Source: Bacillota bacterium
GTDB lineage: Bacteria; Bacillota; Bacilli; Paenibacillales; NBRC-103111
NCBI GenBank assembly: GCA_023393235.1
Contig: JAEWMH010000102.1
Span: 1-32,837, forward strand
Length of the DNA stretch: 32,837 bases
Direction of reading: 5' to 3'
The translations under genes were made by a program, and so were the position numbers. Positions 1 through 9,049 of this stretch are shown here, piece by piece; the stretch's first letter is position 1, and each line of letters starts with the position of its first letter. The notes under the pieces were generated by a model. It was not told the origin of the DNA and ran no database searches. It was given only the letters and a program-made list of their open reading frames with translations.

Positions 1-1024
1 CGGCCCATGCCCGTTTGCAGATAGCGACTACCTCGTTTTGGACACTTTCCTCCATCTTCCGGATGGTTTCCGGCTTGAGGAGATTCGTGGCGCTTCCGGT
101 TTCATTCAGCCAACCGCCTATCTGAATCTTGACGTTCACATTGTATTTGCCCTCTTGCTCCTTGACTTTAACCCTGGTTTTGGAATTGGATACCACGAAG
201 GTGGAATCCTTGTCCTTGTCCTTGTCCGGATCGGAGGCGAAGGGAATCGTGGAGGCCTGGACTTGGTCGCTCAAGAAGGAAGTACCCAGCGCTTCTTCAT
301 CGCTCATCCATCCCACCAGCTTGGTTTCCTTAATGATGGCGGCCCTTCCCAGACGGAGTTTGGAGGGGACGGTGGTTTGCTTCAGCTGATCGATCCCTGT
401 AACCTCCTTGGAACCGGAAATAATAATCTCCGGAACCAGAGTGCTGTGGGACGGACTCAGCATCTTCTTAATTAAGTCATACATCCGTACATTGGGGATT
501 TTGGACAGGTACTGCTCCTGCTTCTCCAGGATACGCTCCAGACCGATGCCCGGAATCGGCTCCGAGCTGAGCAGCTGCTCCAGGATGGAACGGCCGTCTC
601 CGGACGCGATGAGAATGCTCACCGTCTCCCGGGAATCCGAATTGCGCAGAGACAGGTCGACCATTTGGCTGAAGCCTTTTTTGGCAGCCTCTTCCCCAAC
701 GACAAGAATGCTGTTATGGCCAAAATACAGCTTCCGCGGCGCCTCCATATAGCTTTCGGATACGGCGCCCTTGATAGTATCCCCTTCGGTGGAATACACC
801 ACAACCGGAACCTGGCCGGTGGGCCCGCCGGCTGTACCCGCGGCCGCGGATATGGAGGAGGGAAGGATGACCTGGAAGGACAGCACCCATTTCCCGTTTT
901 TGCCCACATCCAGTGCGGCTGCTGAGGTAATGGAGAGCTCGTTTAATTCCGTGCGGTCCCAGCATCCTCCCAGGACCATGGACGAAAGTGCCAACAGGAT
1001 CACCAACCGGCGGGAACGCCCCAT
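1..1024 (-). CDS. gerAC: Ger(x)C-type spore germination lipoprotein, C subunit (3' end outside window)
   Basis: This is the C subunit of a GerA-family nutrient germinant receptor, a lipoprotein on the outer face of the spore inner membrane that acts with the A and B subunits. The frame is open from an ATG at 1024 to the window edge (341 codons), with no stop. The N-terminus is a short basic, hydrophobic signal ending in a lipobox LGGC with the lipidated cysteine at residue 21, followed by WDRTELNEL, the usual start of mature Ger(x)C proteins. A good AAGGAGGT site lies just upstream, inside the end of the B gene, and only 2 bp separate the two genes. The family is usually about 370-400 residues, so perhaps 30-60 residues are missing. 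Which GerA paralogue this is (GerA, GerB, GerK or other) cannot be decided from sequence alone. Confidence 0.93.
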   Translation of the reverse strand, partial: MGRSRRLVILLALSSMVLGGCWDRTELNELSITSAAALDVGKNGKWVLSFQVILPSSISAAAGTAGGPTGQVPVVVYSTEGDTIKGAVSESYMEAPRKLYFGHNSILVVGEEAAKKGFSQMVDLSLRNSDSRETVSILIASGDGRSILEQLLSSEPIPGIGLERILEKQEQYLSKIPNVRMYDLIKKMLSPSHSTLVPEIIISGSKEVTGIDQLKQTTVPSKLRLGRAAIIKETKLVGWMSDEEALGTSFLSDQVQASTIPFASDPDKDKDKDSTFVVSNSKTRVKVKEQEGKYNVNVKIQIGGWLNETGSATNLLKPETIRKMEESVQNEVVAICKRAWA

Positions 1025-1026
1025 CG

Positions 1027-2127
1027 TCAAGACCTCCTTTTCCGGGGGACTTTTTTGCGGATGAAAAGGGCCACAGCCAGCAGGAGCGGCAGAACCAGAT
1101 TCATCCCAAGCAGCTCGTACGGGGTGATATGCTGCATCTGGTTATCGAATACGGTTTCATCGTGGTAGGACACAAAGGTTGTTGCCATAATCACAAGATT
1201 CAACCCCAGCAGCACGGGTTTGGACGGTTTGATGCGGAAGGTTTCCGTCAGACAGTGAAAAGCGCCGAACAGGAATAGCGCCATTTTGATATAGATGGTG
1301 CAAACCCAGAAGGATACGAACATAATATCCAGACGCTCCAGTGTTGTGCCCAGCTTGATGATTTCGATCATGCTGAAGGTGGGATAGCGGAATTGCTGCG
1401 GCATGATCGGACCGAACAGAATCAGACACAGGGCGACAGTGATAGTTAAGTGAAAGCCGGCGGCTACGGTGCCGCCCATGGCTGCTTTGGCAATTCCTTT
1501 TTTGGACTGCAAAAACGGGCCAAGCAGCAGAACAAGAGCTGTTTCCGACAGCCATCCCAACGGCAGCAGGCCGCCGTATGCGATATGGGGAAAAGGTGTG
1601 TTCATCACCGGCAGCAGCTGGCTCGGTTCAATCAGATTCATGAACAGAAGCAGGCTTATGCAATACGTGATAATGCTGACCGTAGTGACCACCCCGTTAA
1701 CCCGGGCGATAACCTCAACTCCTCCATAAACGGCATAGCTGCAAACGCACATGATGATGATCATGATGACCCAATCCGGCGTTTCGAACAGAATCTGGTC
1801 AGAGAGTATATTCGTAAACTCTTGCAGAATGATTGAGGAGATGGAGATATAGTACAGGGTCAGCAGCAGGCCCACTGCGGTGGCAATCCACTTGCCTAAC
1901 CTCAGGGAGATCCAGCCCAAAAAGGAAGATGACTGGGGCACCCGCATGGCAAGGGCGCCGGTCAGCCAGGCAATCCCCACTCCCAGAACGGTTGCTCCGG
2001 CAATGGAAATCCAGGCGTCCTGCTTGGAATGGGCCATTACCACACTCGGCACAACCAGAATGGCGGTAGGAATGATGGTGGCATAAATCAAAGCCCCTAA
2101 CTGCCAGACCGAAATATGCTCCTTCAT
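1027..2127 (-). CDS. gerAB: GerAB-type spore germination protein, integral membrane B subunit
   Basis: This 366-residue protein is the B subunit of the germinant receptor, a member of the APC-type transporter superfamily believed to form the nutrient-sensing membrane part. The protein opens MKEHISVWQLGALIYATIIP, typical of GerAB, and has about ten hydrophobic segments along its length, for example the runs near LLLTLYYISISSIIL and LNLVIMATTFV. I chose the ATG at 2127 over an upstream in-frame start at 2247 because it is preceded by AAGGAGA at proper distance and matches the family N-terminus. Its ATG overlaps the TGA of the A gene by 4 bp (ATGA), which points to translational coupling. The C gene follows after 2 bp. 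Confidence 0.94.
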   Translation of the reverse strand: MKEHISVWQLGALIYATIIPTAILVVPSVVMAHSKQDAWISIAGATVLGVGIAWLTGALAMRVPQSSSFLGWISLRLGKWIATAVGLLLTLYYISISSIILQEFTNILSDQILFETPDWVIMIIIMCVCSYAVYGGVEVIARVNGVVTTVSIITYCISLLLFMNLIEPSQLLPVMNTPFPHIAYGGLLPLGWLSETALVLLLGPFLQSKKGIAKAAMGGTVAAGFHLTITVALCLILFGPIMPQQFRYPTFSMIEIIKLGTTLERLDIMFVSFWVCTIYIKMALFLFGAFHCLTETFRIKPSKPVLLGLNLVIMATTFVSYHDETVFDNQMQHITPYELLGMNLVLPLLLAVALFIRKKVPRKRRS

Positions 2128-3731
2128 GATCCGTCTCCTTCCTGCCCGCCTCCCTCCGGCTGCTGAGGGGGTAAAGGCTGCTGGCCTTTGGACTGCCGCT
2201 TGGTATTGGCGGGATTGCTGGTGCTGGGACGGTGAATCATGGCCCACTGGGGAGCGCGGATCAGCACATCCTTCAGCTCCGAAAGACGCAGGGGAGAGAA
2301 GGGGGTCAAATACGGCACTCCGAAGGAGCGCAGACTCTCCAGATGAATCAGGACCAGCATCAATCCGGACATAATCCCGAACAGCCCGAAGGAGCCGCCC
2401 AGGATCATCATGGCAAAACGGATCAGCCGGGCAGAGATGGACATGCCGATGTACGGCACGACGAAGTTGGATATGGCGGTGAAGGATACCACGATGACCA
2501 TAGCCGCCGATACTAATCCGGCCTGGACCGCCGCTTGCCCCAGCACCAAGGCGCCTACAATGGAGATAGCGGGACCGATGGCCCGCGGCATCCGTACCCC
2601 CGCCTCCCGCAGCACCTCGAAGGTAAGCTCCATCAATATGGCTTCAATAAATGCCGGAAACGGCACTCCCTCCCGCTGGGCAGCCAGGCTGATCAGTAGG
2701 GGAGTAGGGAGCATCTCCTGATGGAAGGTGGTAATGGAAATGTACAAGGCGGGGAGAAGCATGGACAGAAAAAATGCCACAAACCGGATGATCCGCAGAA
2801 AGCTGGAGATATCCGCCCGCTGGTAATAATCCTCGCTGGATTGGAAGTAGCGGGTGAATAACGCCGGCGCAATCAAAACAAAGGGTGTGCCGTCCACCAT
2901 TACGGCTACCTTCCCCTCCAATAAGGCGCCTACCACAACATCAGGCCGTTCGGTATTGATTACCGTGGGAAAAGGGCTGTAGCTGGAATCCTGAATATAT
3001 TCTTCGATATAGCCGGAGTCCAGAATCGCATCGGTTTCAATCTGGGAGATGCGGCTGTATACCTCATCCACAATTTCCTGCCGGGCGATGCCGTCCAAAT
3101 AGACCATAGCCACCTCAGTTTGGGTGACCTCCCCTATCAGGAGCATCTTAGACGCCAGCTTCGGGGATTTGATCCGTCTGCGTACCAGAGAAAGATTGGT
3201 GCGCAGGTTTTCGTTAAAGCCTTCCTTCGGTCCCCGGATAACGGTTTGGGTGGTGGTCTCCTCCACCGCGCGCTGCTCACCGCCGGATACGTTAACCGCC
3301 AGCGCCTGGCTGCAGCCCTCAATCAGAACAATCGCCGAACCCCCGAACAGACCCGAAAAGATGGCATCGACATTGTTTACTTTCTTCACCATGCCCAAGG
3401 GTATCGCATCCGCTGCGGCATTCATCAGGGCATCACCTGTTAACCCCGCCAGGTTATCCCGTTGGCCAAAACCGGGCTTAACCAGGGTTTGCAGCAGATC
3501 TCTGTCAATTTTGCCGCCATCCACAATACCTTCAACCAGAATAATCGCCATACGCACTTCATTGGTCATAAAGCGGAAGGTGACATCCACATTCTCTACC
3601 AATTCGCCATGGATGAGGGACAGGTTTTGATCAAGGCTTTCCGTCAGCGGTTGAGGGGGCTTTTTGGGCTCCGTTCGGGGGGCATGTTTATGCTTGCGTT
3701 TTTTCGCCGGTTTTCCGTTCAGAACGTTCAT
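2124..3731 (-). CDS. gerAA: GerAA-type spore germination protein, A subunit
   Basis: This is the A subunit of a GerA-family germinant receptor, 535 residues, within the usual family size. A lysine- and proline-rich N-terminal tail (about residues 1-35) precedes the cytoplasmic domain, recognisable by LIHGELVENVDVTFRF and by VMVDGTPFVLIAPALF. A membrane region follows with four or five segments, among them FVAFFLSMLLPALYISITTF, and the conserved stretch near PFPAFIEAILMELTFEVLREAGVRMP. The C-terminus is rich in Q, P and G. The ATG at 3731 is preceded by GGAGGAAGG; an in-frame ATG 60 bases upstream lacks such a site. This is the first gene of an A-B-C operon. Germination operons are normally switched on in the forespore by sigma G. 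Confidence 0.95.
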   Translation of the reverse strand: MNVLNGKPAKKRKHKHAPRTEPKKPPQPLTESLDQNLSLIHGELVENVDVTFRFMTNEVRMAIILVEGIVDGGKIDRDLLQTLVKPGFGQRDNLAGLTGDALMNAAADAIPLGMVKKVNNVDAIFSGLFGGSAIVLIEGCSQALAVNVSGGEQRAVEETTTQTVIRGPKEGFNENLRTNLSLVRRRIKSPKLASKMLLIGEVTQTEVAMVYLDGIARQEIVDEVYSRISQIETDAILDSGYIEEYIQDSSYSPFPTVINTERPDVVVGALLEGKVAVMVDGTPFVLIAPALFTRYFQSSEDYYQRADISSFLRIIRFVAFFLSMLLPALYISITTFHQEMLPTPLLISLAAQREGVPFPAFIEAILMELTFEVLREAGVRMPRAIGPAISIVGALVLGQAAVQAGLVSAAMVIVVSFTAISNFVVPYIGMSISARLIRFAMMILGGSFGLFGIMSGLMLVLIHLESLRSFGVPYLTPFSPLRLSELKDVLIRAPQWAMIHRPSTSNPANTKRQSKGQQPLPPQQPEGGGQEGDGS

Positions 3732-3829
3732 GCTTGCCTTCCTCCTTCCGGGTGGGGCACAGCCCTGTAAGACTTGGGCGGATCGCAGCAAATAGGCAGT
3801 CCTTCCAGAATATACATAGCTCTTTCATG

Positions 3830-3859
3830 TAGGATTCGATGTTTGGTCCTCTTTTATGC
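3830..3859 (-). promoter_or_regulatory. Candidate sigma-G-like promoter of the germination operon
   Basis: On the minus strand GCATA (3859-3855) fits the sigma-G -35 consensus, followed after 18 bp by AATCCTA (3836-3830), 5 of 7 to the -10 consensus CATWHTA. It lies about 100 bp before the gerAA start, the expected place. The -10 match is imperfect, so this is a suggestion only. Confidence 0.35.
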
Positions 3860-3871
3860 GTCCACACAAAG

Positions 3872-3912
3872 AAGCCCGGGCCAACTGCCGCTTGGGACAG
3901 TAGCTCGGGCTT
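3872..3912 (-). terminator. Hairpin downstream of modB
   Basis: A 10-bp stem with one G-U pair is formed by 3872-3881 (AAGCCCGGGC) and 3903-3912 (GCTCGGGCTT), and an inner ACTG/CAGT pair extends it. It lies just past the modB stop and before the germination operon. The T-tract on the minus strand is short (TTCTTT), so it may be a weak intrinsic terminator. Confidence 0.55.
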
Positions 3913-3937
3913 TATGAACATGCTGGTTATCGTTGAT

Positions 3938-4621
3938 TTAGGCGGAACCCTTCAGCTTGCCGGTGAACATCAGCATAACGAAGGAAATGGCGATGGTGGC
4001 ACCGCTCAAGAGCCAGGCGAGGGAGGTGTTACCCGAATCCACGGCAAAATAAATGCCGGTTGGGATGGTTTGGGTACGGCCGGGGATATTGCCTGCTACC
4101 ATCAAGGTGGCACCGAATTCACCCAATCCCCGGGCGAACCCCAGCACATATCCCGTTACCATGGCTCTCCAGGCCAGGGGCATGGTAATATGCAGCAGGA
4201 CCTGCCATTCATTGGCCCCCATGGATCTGGCGGAGTCCTGAAGCTCCCGTTCAATGGACTGGAAGCCCGCTTTCAGGGACTGGTACACCAACGGGAAGGA
4301 AACCACCACGGCAGCGGCCACGGCAGCCCACCAGCTGAAGATGAAGGAATGGTCGAATATCCGCTCCGCCAGTCTGCCGAACCAGGTTTTTCTCCCGACC
4401 AGCACCAGCAGGATAAAACCGATTACGGTAGGAGGCAGCACCATAGGCAGAAGAAAAACAGTTTCCAGTATCGTTTTTCCCTTTATCCGTTTCGTGGTCA
4501 TAACCCAGGCAATGCCAATACCGATCAGAAAAACAATGACGCTGGAGATCAGCGAAACCCTAAGCGACAAAAGCAGCGGATCGAGAAATTCCGGTTTCGT
4601 GAGCAGGTTGGCCATACGCAT
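3938..4621 (-). CDS. modB: Molybdate ABC transporter permease ModB
   Basis: This is the membrane subunit of the molybdate importer, 227 residues, the normal ModB length. Five or six hydrophobic segments are visible, such as PLLLSLRVSLISSVIVFLIG near the N-terminus. The EAA loop that docks the ATPase spans about residues 135-175 (ARSMGANEWQVLLHITMPLAW), followed by GFARGLGEFGATLMVAGNIPG, the hallmark of ModB/CysT-type permeases. The start ATG (4621-4619) shares its A with the modA stop (TAATG), so translation is coupled. A second ATG two codons later is possible. The usual third gene, the ATPase modC, does not follow; a terminator-like hairpin and the germination operon do. Confidence 0.95.
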   Translation of the reverse strand: MRMANLLTKPEFLDPLLLSLRVSLISSVIVFLIGIGIAWVMTTKRIKGKTILETVFLLPMVLPPTVIGFILLVLVGRKTWFGRLAERIFDHSFIFSWWAAVAAAVVVSFPLVYQSLKAGFQSIERELQDSARSMGANEWQVLLHITMPLAWRAMVTGYVLGFARGLGEFGATLMVAGNIPGRTQTIPTGIYFAVDSGNTSLAWLLSGATIAISFVMLMFTGKLKGSA

Positions 4622-5499
4622 TATTTAGGAAGCGTGAAGCCGTATTTGACAAATACGTCCAGCGCTTCTTTGGTTTGCAGGTAGCTGTAGAACTCCTTGG
4701 CTGCCACAGGCTGTTTGGTAGCCTTCACGATGCCGATGGGATATTCGATGGCGGCGTGGCTGGCCGGATCGGCAGTCAGAATGATTTTGGCATTCTTGGC
4801 AGCGGCGGCGTCGGTTTTGTAGACGAACCCGGCTTCAGTGTTGCCCGTTTCCACATAGGAGAGCACCTGCTTAACATCCTTGGTGAGGACGATCTTCGGC
4901 TGGAGGGCGTCCCACAGCTTGTAATAGGTCAGGGTTTCCTTGGCGTAGCTGCCAGCCGGAACCGATTCGGGTGTACCTACCGCAAGCTTCTTCACCTCAT
5001 CCTTGGCCAGGTCCTCCACTTTGGTAAGGGATAGCTTGCTGTCGGAGGACACAACCAGCACCAGATCGTTCAACAGCAGATTCTTGGCGGTGGTTGAATC
5101 GATCAACTGCTTGGATACCAGCGCATCCATCTGTTTTTTGCCGGCGGAGAGGAAGAGGTCGGCGGGGGCACCTTGTTCGATTTGCTGCTGAAGGGTGCCG
5201 GATGCTCCATAGTTGAAGGTAAGCTTCACGTGAGGAGCCTTTTGGGCGTAAAGGGTTTTAATCTCATTCAGGCTTTCGGTCAAGCTGGCTGCGGCGGAAA
5301 TGATCAGCTCCACCGGCTCCGGGGTTTTGGCGGGGACAGGAGACAGGGTTGCGGCGGCAGATACAGCGGCCGAAGGGCTTGCAGCGGCGGCGGCTCCGGC
5401 AGGCTCGTCCTTCTCTCCGCAGCCCGCCAGTCCGGTGAAGGCGGCAAGCGCCAAGGCGCAGGCCAGGTGGAGCTTCTTCCATTTTCCATTCATCAGCAT
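4621..5499 (-). CDS. modA: Molybdate-binding lipoprotein ModA
   Basis: This is the substrate-binding protein that captures molybdate (or tungstate) outside the membrane and delivers it to ModB. It has 292 residues. The signal sequence ends in a lipobox LAGC with the cysteine at residue 27. A low-complexity Ala/Pro/Ser linker of about 40 residues follows, and then the ModA fold: LIISAAASLTESLNEIK, FNYGASGTLQQQIEQGAPADLFLSA (cited as two parts of one conserved N-lobe region), and the conserved IGIVKATKQP near the C-terminus. The ATG at 5499 is preceded by GGGAGGG at 8-9 bases; a second ATG two codons in is less well placed. It is the first gene of a two-gene operon. The leader is very AT-rich and carries a candidate promoter and a direct repeat. 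Confidence 0.95.
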   Translation of the reverse strand: MLMNGKWKKLHLACALALAAFTGLAGCGEKDEPAGAAAAASPSAAVSAAATLSPVPAKTPEPVELIISAAASLTESLNEIKTLYAQKAPHVKLTFNYGASGTLQQQIEQGAPADLFLSAGKKQMDALVSKQLIDSTTAKNLLLNDLVLVVSSDSKLSLTKVEDLAKDEVKKLAVGTPESVPAGSYAKETLTYYKLWDALQPKIVLTKDVKQVLSYVETGNTEAGFVYKTDAAAAKNAKIILTADPASHAAIEYPIGIVKATKQPVAAKEFYSYLQTKEALDVFVKYGFTLPK

Positions 5500-5582
5500 G
5501 GTTTTCCCTCCCGTGGTTTTCTATATATGATTACACATATTACTATAGCTAATGATGACATGTAAATAATGAAATCTTGAAC

Positions 5583-5624
5583 ATTATATGATCGTGTTAT
5601 ATTTAATTATAAATTGTTATATTT
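5583..5624 (-). promoter_or_regulatory. AT-rich modA promoter region with 9-bp direct repeat
   Basis: A perfect TATAAT lies on the minus strand at 5588-5583. No good -35 box is seen; TTATAA 18 bp upstream is the best. The 9-mer GTTATATTT (plus-strand reading) occurs at 5596-5604 and again at 5616-5624, exactly 20 bp apart, two helical turns, one copy inside the spacer and one just upstream of the -35 position. This layout would suit a dimeric repressor or an activator. No known ModE box could be assigned. Confidence 0.4.
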
Positions 5625-5661
5625 GATAATATATCTGAACAGCACATATCTCGCACAACAC

Positions 5662-5695
5662 AAAACCCCCTTGACCTTTTCAGGAAGGGGGTTTT
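5662..5695. terminator. Two-way terminator between mop and modA
   Basis: A perfect 11-bp stem, AAAACCCCCTT (5662-5672) with AAGGGGGTTTT (5685-5695), and a 12-nt loop with T-runs on both strands. It would end mop transcripts on the minus strand before the modA promoter. Confidence 0.85.
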
Positions 5696-5719
5696 TGCGG
5701 GATTGCGGTGAAGCTGCTA

Positions 5720-5850
5720 CTGAAATAACATGGTCCAAGCCTCAGGACGGATGTGTTATGGAAGCCTCGAAATTGGCGAAGCCGATTTGAGGGCCTTCTC
5801 CGATATTTCATCCGTTTTCGGTGCGGCTGTAACCGCAGCATGAGTGGCTC
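5720..5850 (+). repeat. Dispersed 131-bp repeat, copy A
   Basis: This stretch aligns without gaps to the reverse complement of 10239-10368, with about 85% identity counted by eye. Its core is a hairpin, CCTC-G-AAATTGGC paired with GCCGATTTGAGG over a 3-nt loop, with one bulged G; where the two copies differ in the stem the pair changes from C-G to a G-U wobble, so the fold is kept. Its right end touches the mop stop codon exactly. One frame is also similar between copies (GSLEIGEADLRAFSD here), but it has a stop in this copy and no start with a ribosome site, so I treat it as noncoding. Confidence 0.75.
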
Positions 5851-6057
5851 TTATGCCATTAGCATAACGGAGGAGGACTTGATGACGGTGGTTACGGCGG
5901 AGCCGACGGTAAGCTCCAGCTCTTTCAAGGATTCGACAGAGATGATGGAGGTGATGGTATGGCCGCCGCCGATGTCCACCACAACCTTGGCATTGACCTG
6001 TCCCTCGCTGATTTCCACAACCGTGCCTGGCAGCTGATTGCGTGCGCTGATCTTCAT
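5851..6057 (-). CDS. mop: Single-domain Mop molybdate-binding protein
   Basis: This 68-residue cytoplasmic protein is one Mop/TOBE domain: MKISARNQLPGTVVEISEG, followed by VVVDIGGGHTITSIIS and VGSAVTTVIKSSSVMLMA, the standard molybdopterin-type fold. Solo Mop proteins form hexamers that bind and store molybdate or tungstate oxyanions; the same domain occurs at the C-terminus of ModC and in ModE. It has an AAGGAGGG site 8 bases before the ATG. It sits directly upstream of modA on the same strand, but a two-way terminator separates the two. Its own sigma-A promoter and a roughly 120-nt leader lie upstream. Small size, complete domain and good start make it a real gene and not a modC remnant. 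Confidence 0.92.
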   Translation of the reverse strand: MKISARNQLPGTVVEISEGQVNAKVVVDIGGGHTITSIISVESLKELELTVGSAVTTVIKSSSVMLMA

Positions 6058-6084
6058 GGTTTTTCCCTCCTTTCTCCAAGTGAG

Positions 6085-6112
6085 CTAGGGCGTGTTTGCA
6101 AACACGGCCCAG
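6085..6112. repeat. Short palindrome with TAGGGCGTGTTTG end, copy 1
   Basis: Two 14-bp arms, CTAGGGCGTGTTTG (6085-6098) and CAAACACGGCCCAG (6099-6112), match at 12 of 14 positions with no loop; the central GTGTTTGCAAACAC is a perfect palindrome. The left arm matches the outer arm of a larger inverted repeat at 27458-27505. It lies in the mop leader just before the ribosome site. Confidence 0.6.
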
Positions 6113-6184
6113 TGCTGCCATACGCAGCTTGTCCGCAAAAGCCTGCGGAGAAATCCAAGGTGCCGGACCGGGAAGTATAGCGCC

Positions 6185-6213
6185 ATTGTAAAACTTTACC
6201 TGCTTTTTTTCAA
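6185..6213 (-). promoter_or_regulatory. Sigma-A promoter of mop
   Basis: On the minus strand TTGAAA (6213-6208) is followed after exactly 17 bp by TACAAT (6190-6185), each 5 of 6 to consensus. Transcription would start near 6178, leaving a leader of about 120 nt. It lies just past the yhbH terminator. Confidence 0.75.
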
Positions 6214-6235
6214 CGGATTTCCCAAAACACATGAC

Positions 6236-6258
6236 AAAAACCCGGCAGGGCTGCCGGG
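6236..6258 (-). terminator. Intrinsic terminator of yhbH
   Basis: CCCGGCAG (6241-6248) pairs with CTGCCGGG (6251-6258), 8 bp all perfect, followed on the minus strand by TTTTT (6240-6236). It sits 30 bp after the yhbH stop. Confidence 0.9.
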
Positions 6259-6287
6259 CGGGAGGGAAAGCTTAATGGGTATATGCA

Positions 6288-7436
<1,149 letters not shown>

Positions 7437-7615
7437 TGGAATTCCTCCCTTTTATGCGCAGCTTGTTATGGTTAAGTATATTCAGCGAGGCGGGAGGTAT
7501 GTTCGCGGGCTTTTCTTCATTTTTCCAGTGGAACAAAACGCATAGTGCAGGCGTCATAAACCTGTTATGATAAATGGACAGTGCAGTCAAGACAGAATGG
7601 AATGAGGAGGACGAC

Positions 7616-9049
7616 ATGATGCGCAAGCTGCTGATTCTACTATGTACAGCCGGCTTCCTGGCCACAGGACAAGCCGCGTATGCCGCCAGCCCTTCGGTTC
7701 AGGCGGGAACGGAACAGGTTGTGGTCCGGGGCAGGACGATCCCGGTCAATTTGGTGCGGGTGGATCTGCGCGATCCGATGCTTGCTCTGGAGCCGGTGAC
7801 GGCCCGCAGCGCCATAGGATACGATGAGTCTTTCACCTCCATGGTGGAACGGACGCATGCAGCGGCCGCCATCAACGGAACCTTCTTCAACGCCTACGAA
7901 AAAGCGCCAGACATCCGTTATCCCAACGGGCTTTTGGTTGCTTCAGGAGAGACGGTGCATTCCGGAACCAACCAGTCCCTGATTTGGATGGCGGACAAGC
8001 TTCCCGTTATCCGCCATGTGGAGCTGGGCATCCGGGTGACCTTTGTCCAGGGCAAACAGACCTCGACTTATTTTCCGTGGGGAGTCAATAAATATTACGG
8101 GGACAGTCAAACCGATCAGGTGGTCTGGTACACGCCTGCTATGGGCCGGGTCATTGACTATCCCAACAGCACCAAAATTGTGATCCGCGAAAATGTGGTA
8201 ACCCACATCACCGAAGAGGCCGTGTCTGTGCCCGGGGACGGGTATGTATTCCTGGCGGGAAACAGCGATAATAACCGCAGGAATCTGCTTCCGCGGGTTC
8301 AGGTAGGAGATACGGTGGATCTGGAAACGGTGGCCAAGGATGCGGTGAGCGGGGAGTCCGTTGATGCAGGCCAGTGGCTGGCCGCCATCGGAGCGGGGCC
8401 GAAGCTGGTAACCGCCGGGACGGTGGATGTGGATTTTGCGCGGGATGGTTTTGATGATCCGAAGCTTACTTCACAGTCCAACCGCAGAAGCTTTGTGGGT
8501 GTGGATGCAGAGGGCAGGCTGGTTATGGGGACCATGGACGGGGTGACGGTGCAGCAGGAGGCGGAGGCTGCGGTTGCCCTGGGGCTCCGGGAGGCGATGA
8601 ATCTGGACGGCGGCGCCAGCTCTGCGCTGTATGTCGATGGAACCGTACTGACCAAACCCGGCCGCGATCTGAGCAATGTCTTGGTAGTCCGCAGACTGGC
8701 GGAGCCCCGCACACAGCTGGAGGTTAACGGTCAGTTCCGGCCTGAATTCCAGGGCTTTATCCGCCAGGATACCACCCTGGTGCCCATCCGGCCGCTGCTG
8801 CAGGCTTTGGGCGCCGAATTCAAGTGGAATGAGCAGGCGGGTAATCTGTCTGTGGTGAAGGACGGCAAAGCCCTGACCTTCACGCCCGACAGGCCCGAGG
8901 TACTGGTGGACGGCAAAAAGGAAGCGCTGGATACGCCTCCCGTCATTGTGGACGGCCGCTTGTACGTACCGGTCCGGTATGTGGTGGAAAGCTGGGGCGG
9001 CAAGGTCACCTGGGATCAGAGCCTCTACCGGGTGTCGCTGAGCTTCTGA
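7616..9049 (+). CDS. Secreted phosphodiester glycosidase (NAGPA domain) with copper amine oxidase-type C-terminal domain
   Basis: This 477-residue exported protein has a signal peptide (residues 1-22, cleavage after AYA). The central domain carries the marks of the phosphodiester glycosidase family named after human NAGPA: AAINGTFFNAYEK around residues 84-96 and NLDGGASSALYVDG around 328-341. In bacteria these enzymes are thought to act on sugar phosphodiesters of the cell envelope. Residues about 370-477 form a copper amine oxidase N-terminal-like (stalk) domain, with LVPIRPLLQALGAEFKW and LYVPVRYVVESWGG, which is common on Paenibacillus surface proteins and does not imply oxidase activity. 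GAGGAGG lies before two adjacent ATG codons (7616 and 7619); either may start. Its stop codon directly abuts the stop of the converging gene at 9050. Confidence 0.9.
   Translation: MMRKLLILLCTAGFLATGQAAYAASPSVQAGTEQVVVRGRTIPVNLVRVDLRDPMLALEPVTARSAIGYDESFTSMVERTHAAAAINGTFFNAYEKAPDIRYPNGLLVASGETVHSGTNQSLIWMADKLPVIRHVELGIRVTFVQGKQTSTYFPWGVNKYYGDSQTDQVVWYTPAMGRVIDYPNSTKIVIRENVVTHITEEAVSVPGDGYVFLAGNSDNNRRNLLPRVQVGDTVDLETVAKDAVSGESVDAGQWLAAIGAGPKLVTAGTVDVDFARDGFDDPKLTSQSNRRSFVGVDAEGRLVMGTMDGVTVQQEAEAAVALGLREAMNLDGGASSALYVDGTVLTKPGRDLSNVLVVRRLAEPRTQLEVNGQFRPEFQGFIRQDTTLVPIRPLLQALGAEFKWNEQAGNLSVVKDGKALTFTPDRPEVLVDGKKEALDTPPVIVDGRLYVPVRYVVESWGGKVTWDQSLYRVSLSF

Larger units (their letters stand above)
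5500..5850. other. Intergenic region between mop and modA
   Basis: About 350 bp without a gene. It holds the AT-rich modA promoter region (5525-5640), a strong two-way terminator hairpin (5662-5695) and a 131-bp dispersed repeat (5720-5850) that abuts the mop stop codon. Confidence 0.85.

Noticed and set aside
6058..6178. Moco (molybdenum cofactor) riboswitch in the mop leader
   Set aside because: The hairpins seen do not match the motif as I know it; listed only as a possible structured leader.
5756..6232. A 158-codon minus-strand frame across mop
   Set aside because: It overlaps the well-supported mop gene, its promoter and the repeat, and its translation shows no known domain.
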